Source: Durusdinium trenchii (lineage: Eukaryota > Sar > Dinophyceae > Suessiales > Symbiodiniaceae). From it: a stretch of 64,000 nt of DNA. This document shows positions 61,901 to 64,000 of this stretch, one piece after another (the stretch's first letter is position 1; every line of letters begins with the position of its first letter). The position numbers and the translations under genes were made by a program. The stretch is from NCBI GenBank assembly GCA_963970005.1, contig CAXAMN010029016.1, forward strand, positions 429,587-493,586, given 5' to 3'. The notes beneath the pieces are model-generated. The model was given only the letters and a program-made list of their open reading frames with translations, made no database searches and had not been told where the DNA came from.

Positions 61901-61992
61901 TGGGGGATCCAATTTGACGGCCGTCTCCTCCGGATGAGGCGGTGTCCGCCTCGGCGGATGGCTCCTGCATCATTTGGGATCTTCACACGTCC
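41720..61992 (+). CDS. CFAP52: CFAP52 (WDR16), WD40 ciliary doublet microtubule inner protein; 3' end beyond window
   Basis: The product follows the metazoan/algal CFAP52 family almost residue for residue (compared from memory). CFAP52 is a double beta-propeller protein inside the B tubule of axonemal doublets, so it serves the flagellated cell. About 29 exons: 41720-41746, 44661-44717, 45745-45779, 46269-46293, 46565-46579, 46887-46917, 47587-47618, 48136-48195, 48847-48906, 49321-49347, 50272-c.50330, 50833-50872, 51604-51669, 51771-51806, 52034-52096, 52755-52811, c.53866-53994, 54359-54427, 55093-55140, 56183-56245, 56895-56939, 57646-57684, 58603-58658, 59409-59448, 59951-60002, 60257-60325, 60944-61021, 61640-61690, 61939-c.61992. 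Phases are consistent wherever neighbouring exons are both defined. One exon (the family's HxIYPLGxT stretch) between 44717 and 45745 was not found, and the last family blades are missing, presumably beyond 64 kb. Confidence 0.93.
41845..42015. repeat. GGTTCCC-type repeat, left copy of an inverted pair
   Basis: Repeats of a GGGTTCCCxxAATCGG(T/A)TTT theme. Its reverse complement matches the GGGAACCGAAAACAC repeats at 43870-44215; for example CCCTAGCGCCTTTTTTT here corresponds to AAAAAAAGACGCTAGGG near 44160. Confidence 0.8.
42370..42540. repeat. GTAGTGG / CGTCG triplet tract
   Basis: Imperfect GTG/GTA/GTC triplets followed by TCGTCGTCG and TGTTG triplets, inside CFAP52 intron 1. Confidence 0.85.
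42541..43050. repeat. GC-rich tandem repeat, three full units and a partial one
   Basis: Units begin AGGGCGCAGCGCCTCCCCCG at 42541, 42669 and 42831; a partial one starts near 43029. Shared words are ATGCAAACAAAG, GAGACCAGATGTGGTTTGCT and GGGATCGCTGTGGTTTGC. The unit length varies from 128 to 190 bases. Open frames across it are repeat artefacts. Confidence 0.9.
43150..43345. repeat. (GTAGTG)n and (GTA)n tract with assembly gap
   Basis: GTAGTG hexamers run from about 43150 to 43345, with a pure (AGT)n core at about 43265-43324. Ten N at 43201-43210 interrupt it, so the true tract length is unknown and the assembly here is unreliable. Confidence 0.95.
43459..43567. repeat. (AGT)n-(ACT)n inverted microsatellite, potential hairpin
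   Basis: About 50 bases of GTAGTAGTA are followed immediately by about 55 bases of CTACTACTA, centred near 43509. The two strands of one triplet repeat are thus placed head to head and could fold into a long hairpin. A GTACTG repeat follows to about 43593. Confidence 0.92.
43870..44215. repeat. GGGAACCGAAAACAC repeats, right copy of the inverted pair
   Basis: At least twelve units of GGGAACC(G/C)(A/C)AAA with variable spacers of about 20-25 bases. It is complementary in theme to 41845-42015 and lies in CFAP52 intron 1. Confidence 0.88.
46565..46579 (+). CDS. CFAP52: CFAP52 15-base microexon
   Basis: GTGAATTGCATCACC encodes VNCIT. It is preceded by GCAG and followed by GCCCGG. It supplies exactly the five residues missing between GHDNQ and VSKSGK, and both flanking junctions are phase 0. 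No other segment between 46294 and 46886 fits the family here as well. Confidence 0.8.
47587..53994 (+). CDS. CFAP52: CFAP52 exons 7-17 (rest of first propeller)
   Basis: 47587-47618 GQKTFMGFPAD (first base from the previous exon; GC). 48136-48195 VIIWDFEQRKEIHRLSLHKV (GC). 48847-48906 AVTSLSFSCDETYLATLGGQ (GA). 49321-49347 DDNSLVIWE (GC). 50272-c.50330 VERGLAVCGTPA... (end unclear). 50833-50872 VRFFNNTEFSLVT (GT). 51604-51669 GNYHVVIWQFDLANKKLRPT then Q (GC). 51771-51806 ANLGQMKRITTN (GC). 52034-52096 VLIDHEDKFVYCGTTTGDLL then Q (GC). 52755-52811 VELGHALFKQYTPKG... (GC). c.53866-53994 ends LPDGDVVLGTGNGVLARIS (GC). WD-type VIIWD, LVIWE and VVIWQ strands mark successive blades. A residue-count match to human CFAP52 fixed several donors, for example RITTN joined to VLIDHEDKFVY. 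Confidence 0.86.
52500..52585. repeat. TTGG / TTCG tetranucleotide tract
   Basis: GTTT, then GTTGGTTGGTTGG, then TTCGTTCGTTCG-type units, in the CFAP52 intron between the 52034 and 52755 exons. Confidence 0.85.
54321..54360. repeat. CFAP52: Partial tandem copy of a CFAP52 exon in the intron end
   Basis: The last 38 intron bases before the 54359 exon resemble the last bases of that exon. CAGCGTCGCGCTCACCGAGG-like sequence occurs at about 54341-54359 and again at 54410-54428, 69 bases apart, which equals the exon length; upstream words GTxCTGG and GGAGT also match. Confidence 0.75.
54359..61992 (+). CDS. CFAP52: CFAP52 exons 18-29 (second propeller)
   Basis: 54359-54427 GDTLRVKQQCQVLGGVTSVA then LTE (GA). 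55093-55140 DGTHFFCGTTLSNIYW (GC). 56183-56245 VDTDTLTAELRNTCHHERIN then Q (GC). 56895-56939 VAFPADYSEVFATCS (GC). 57646-57684 VTDIRVWNAVTRQ (GC). 58603-58658 ELLRIQVPNMECFCLDFM plus two bases (GC). 59409-59448 completes Arg, then DGKSIISGWSDGK (GC). 59951-60002 VRAFLPQSGKLLYA (GC). 60257-60325 AINDAHQNGVTALALSSDCG then RIA (GC). 60944-61021 VTGGMEGEVRVWNIGFQTQT then MDASLK (GA). 61640-61690 EHRGRVWCIKIAKDDTQ (GT). 61939-c.61992 AVSASADGSCIIWDL. All acceptors are AG followed by G. The match to the family is strongest from 58.6 to 62 kb. Confidence 0.92.
59085..59265. repeat. Degenerate AGATC(C/T)AGAG repeat
   Basis: About 180 bases of diverged decamers with AGATCCAGA, CTAGAGAT and GAGGTCTAGA. 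It lies in the intron before the 59409 exon. Confidence 0.8.
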
Positions 61993-64000
61993 CTCGACGC
62001 GAGCGAGAGACGTCGAGACGTCGCGGTCGCGTGGTTTCCTCCTGACGGACCGCTCGGTGGACCGAGCGTGGTGTTCGTCGCGCGCGCTTGGTTGGGGGTG
62101 GCCGTTTTTGGGGTCGGCGAGTGCGAGGAGCGAAGGGAGCGAGGGCCAGGTAGATTGCAGTGGGAGACGCACTTGATCGACTCAAAGATAGATCATGACA
62201 TCTATAGATTCACACCCAGTAACGAGGCTAAGCTGCCAAGCTGCTTGGCGCTGGTAGCTTAGGTGAAAGCATGAATCAACCTCTGCGACCCTCTCCCCAA
62301 ATGGCAGGGGTCCGGACCTGAACCGGACGAGACGACGGCCAGACTCCTTCGTCGACGTGAAAGCCCGGGAATCAGCGATGGAAGAAGTCCTAGGTCCTAG
62401 GCCCGAAAGCCCTGTGAGACAAAGACCGAGCACCTGAATCTTGGTTTTGGCTCAACACCAGCAGCTAGAGCCACCGGAGAAACACCTCAGAACACCTCAG
62501 AACACCAGCCGGTTGCCGCCCGGTTCCGTTGCGGGCCCGCCTGGTGCGGCCGAAACGACACCGTGGCCGCTGTGGCCCGGGGGCGACCGAGGAAGACCCG
62601 AAAGTTGTGCCTCTTTGAGTCCACGATGCAGCTTGGACGGCAGCGGGTGAAGCGGCAGAGTGGGGTCGGAACGCACGAGTCGTCTGCTTCCGAAAGTGAA
62701 TTCAGGGAATGACCCCTCCACGATCGATAGCTTAGGATCTATTCGCTCGACTTCCGACTTCTTCCTTACGTTCGCACCGAACGGTCGTGGAGATCTGTCA
62801 CCGGTGACGGGTCTGACGGAGTGACCAAACGGTTGGACATCACCTGAAATGGACCGTCCAAGGGACTGGAATGGACCGTCCGATCCATGGGTCGACCCTT
62901 TGTTCGGACCACCCCGATGTATCCCAATGTATAGTAAATATAGATCATACATCGATGGTCTAGGTATGTCTACCTAGAGCCTATTTGACCTCTGTTTTGA
63001 TAGGAAAAGACCATGTTTTGGGTGGTTGGTGATCCAAAATAGAGGTCATTCAGGTTCTAGGTAGGTGGACAACTCCAAACATGGCTGTGGAGCCTCATGC
63101 GCAATTGCTAGTTCAACTTAGAGAGGTCAGAAACCAAGTTTATTGCATCAAATGCTGTGGCAGATGCTGACCGCATGGATAGATGAACCCACAGTTGGGG
63201 GAGTTTGGAAGAATATCTGGCACTTCCAAATTCAAGTTCGGTACTCCGTGCACGACTCTTGGTAGGAAGTATCGGGCCTGAGAGTTTGCGTCACCCATGC
63301 GACTGAGAGTTTGTGCCCATGAACTCCACAACTGCGAAGAAATCAAAAAGGGTGGACTGGCTTTTCGAGGAAGCCAAGCCCTCTTGCCTCGTCAATGGTT
63401 GTACGTTCGCATAGGTCCCCCAAAGACCCTTAGCTGAAGAGGAAAACACCACTTGGAATCCATGGGTTAAGGCCGAAAGGTCTCCCTGATTTAGCACATC
63501 GGACCACTCAGTCCGCAGGTCCGGGCTCCCTTTCACCATCCTTCCGTTGCGAAAGACACTGGAAGCTGAGGTTCAAGAGCTTGGTCTATCATCCGGACGA
63601 GCCACTTGGACTGGCGGTGTGTGTTCCCCGTGGTTCAGTCCCTCCTTCAGAGGGCTATGAAGACAGGTCTCTTGGGACAAAAGACAGGTCTCCACTATCG
63701 ACGGGTCGTCCACAGAGAACCAACTCTCTCCGATGCCACGTGAATCTGAGCATCTGAGCAATAGCTGCGGTTCACCTGCCAGTTCTTTGTTGTCATTCAC
63801 TGCACTGGCCCATGCGGGTAGAAATCGTTCATCAACCCAATGAAAAGGTAAAAGGTGGATCCTGGATCCACGTTGCCAATGGTCTCCGCAGATCTGTATC
63901 CACGACAGGTTGGCCAAGTAGTGTCGTCGAAAAGGGGTGTCGGACGTGTTTCGTCGTCGTCTTCGCTCAGCTCTTCGCTGGATGGACGAGCGGATTGGAG
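61993..64000. other. Probable CFAP52 intron, no exon seen
   Basis: The next expected family sequence (after CIIWDL, a segment ending in a conserved ANT motif) is not found on the plus strand in these 2 kb. Frames present show no family match. Either the next exon lies beyond the window or it is too short to recognise. Confidence 0.4.

Overview
This is nuclear DNA of a dinoflagellate, most likely a symbiotic or related member of the Suessiales (Symbiodiniaceae-like). Four observations support this. Coding sequence is broken into very short exons separated by introns of a few hundred to a few thousand bases. Intron donors are mostly GC or GA instead of GT, and almost every acceptor reads AG followed by G. 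All four genes lie on the plus strand. The single long open frame is a pentatricopeptide gene built from near-identical 35-residue repeats of a type that is strongly expanded in these algae. Long open frames are otherwise shadows; the real exons are 15 to about 130 bases and were found by joining reading frames across splice signals and by recalled protein-family similarity.

Layout. (1) About 1.1-22.4 kb: a multi-exon gene for a tetratricopeptide-repeat (TPR) protein that ends in an acyl/peptidyl carrier protein (ACP) domain with its phosphopantetheine serine; its stop is at 22415-22417. (2) 15.7-17.4 kb: an intronless PPR gene sitting on the same strand inside an intron of gene 1. (3) About 24.9-40.7 kb: a long, charged, coiled-coil protein that I do not recognise, with a lysine-rich C-terminus. 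(4) 41.7-62 kb and probably beyond the window: CFAP52/WDR16, a WD40 protein of the ciliary doublet microtubule lumen, recovered as about 29 exons, including one of 15 bases and one of 25 bases.

The non-coding part is rich in structure: a 44-base perfect palindrome inside a larger foldback, a 180-base tandem repeat with an internal palindrome, several foldbacks, long trinucleotide and hexanucleotide tracts, and an inverted repeat pair that brackets a satellite and an assembly gap (10 N) inside CFAP52 intron 1.

The genes do not form a pathway. Their common orientation fits the unidirectional gene arrays of dinoflagellates. Exon edges in CFAP52 and the ACP module are well supported by reading phase and family alignment. 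Those in the TPR and coiled-coil genes are less certain, and some small exons are surely missing. No tRNA, rRNA or CRISPR was found.
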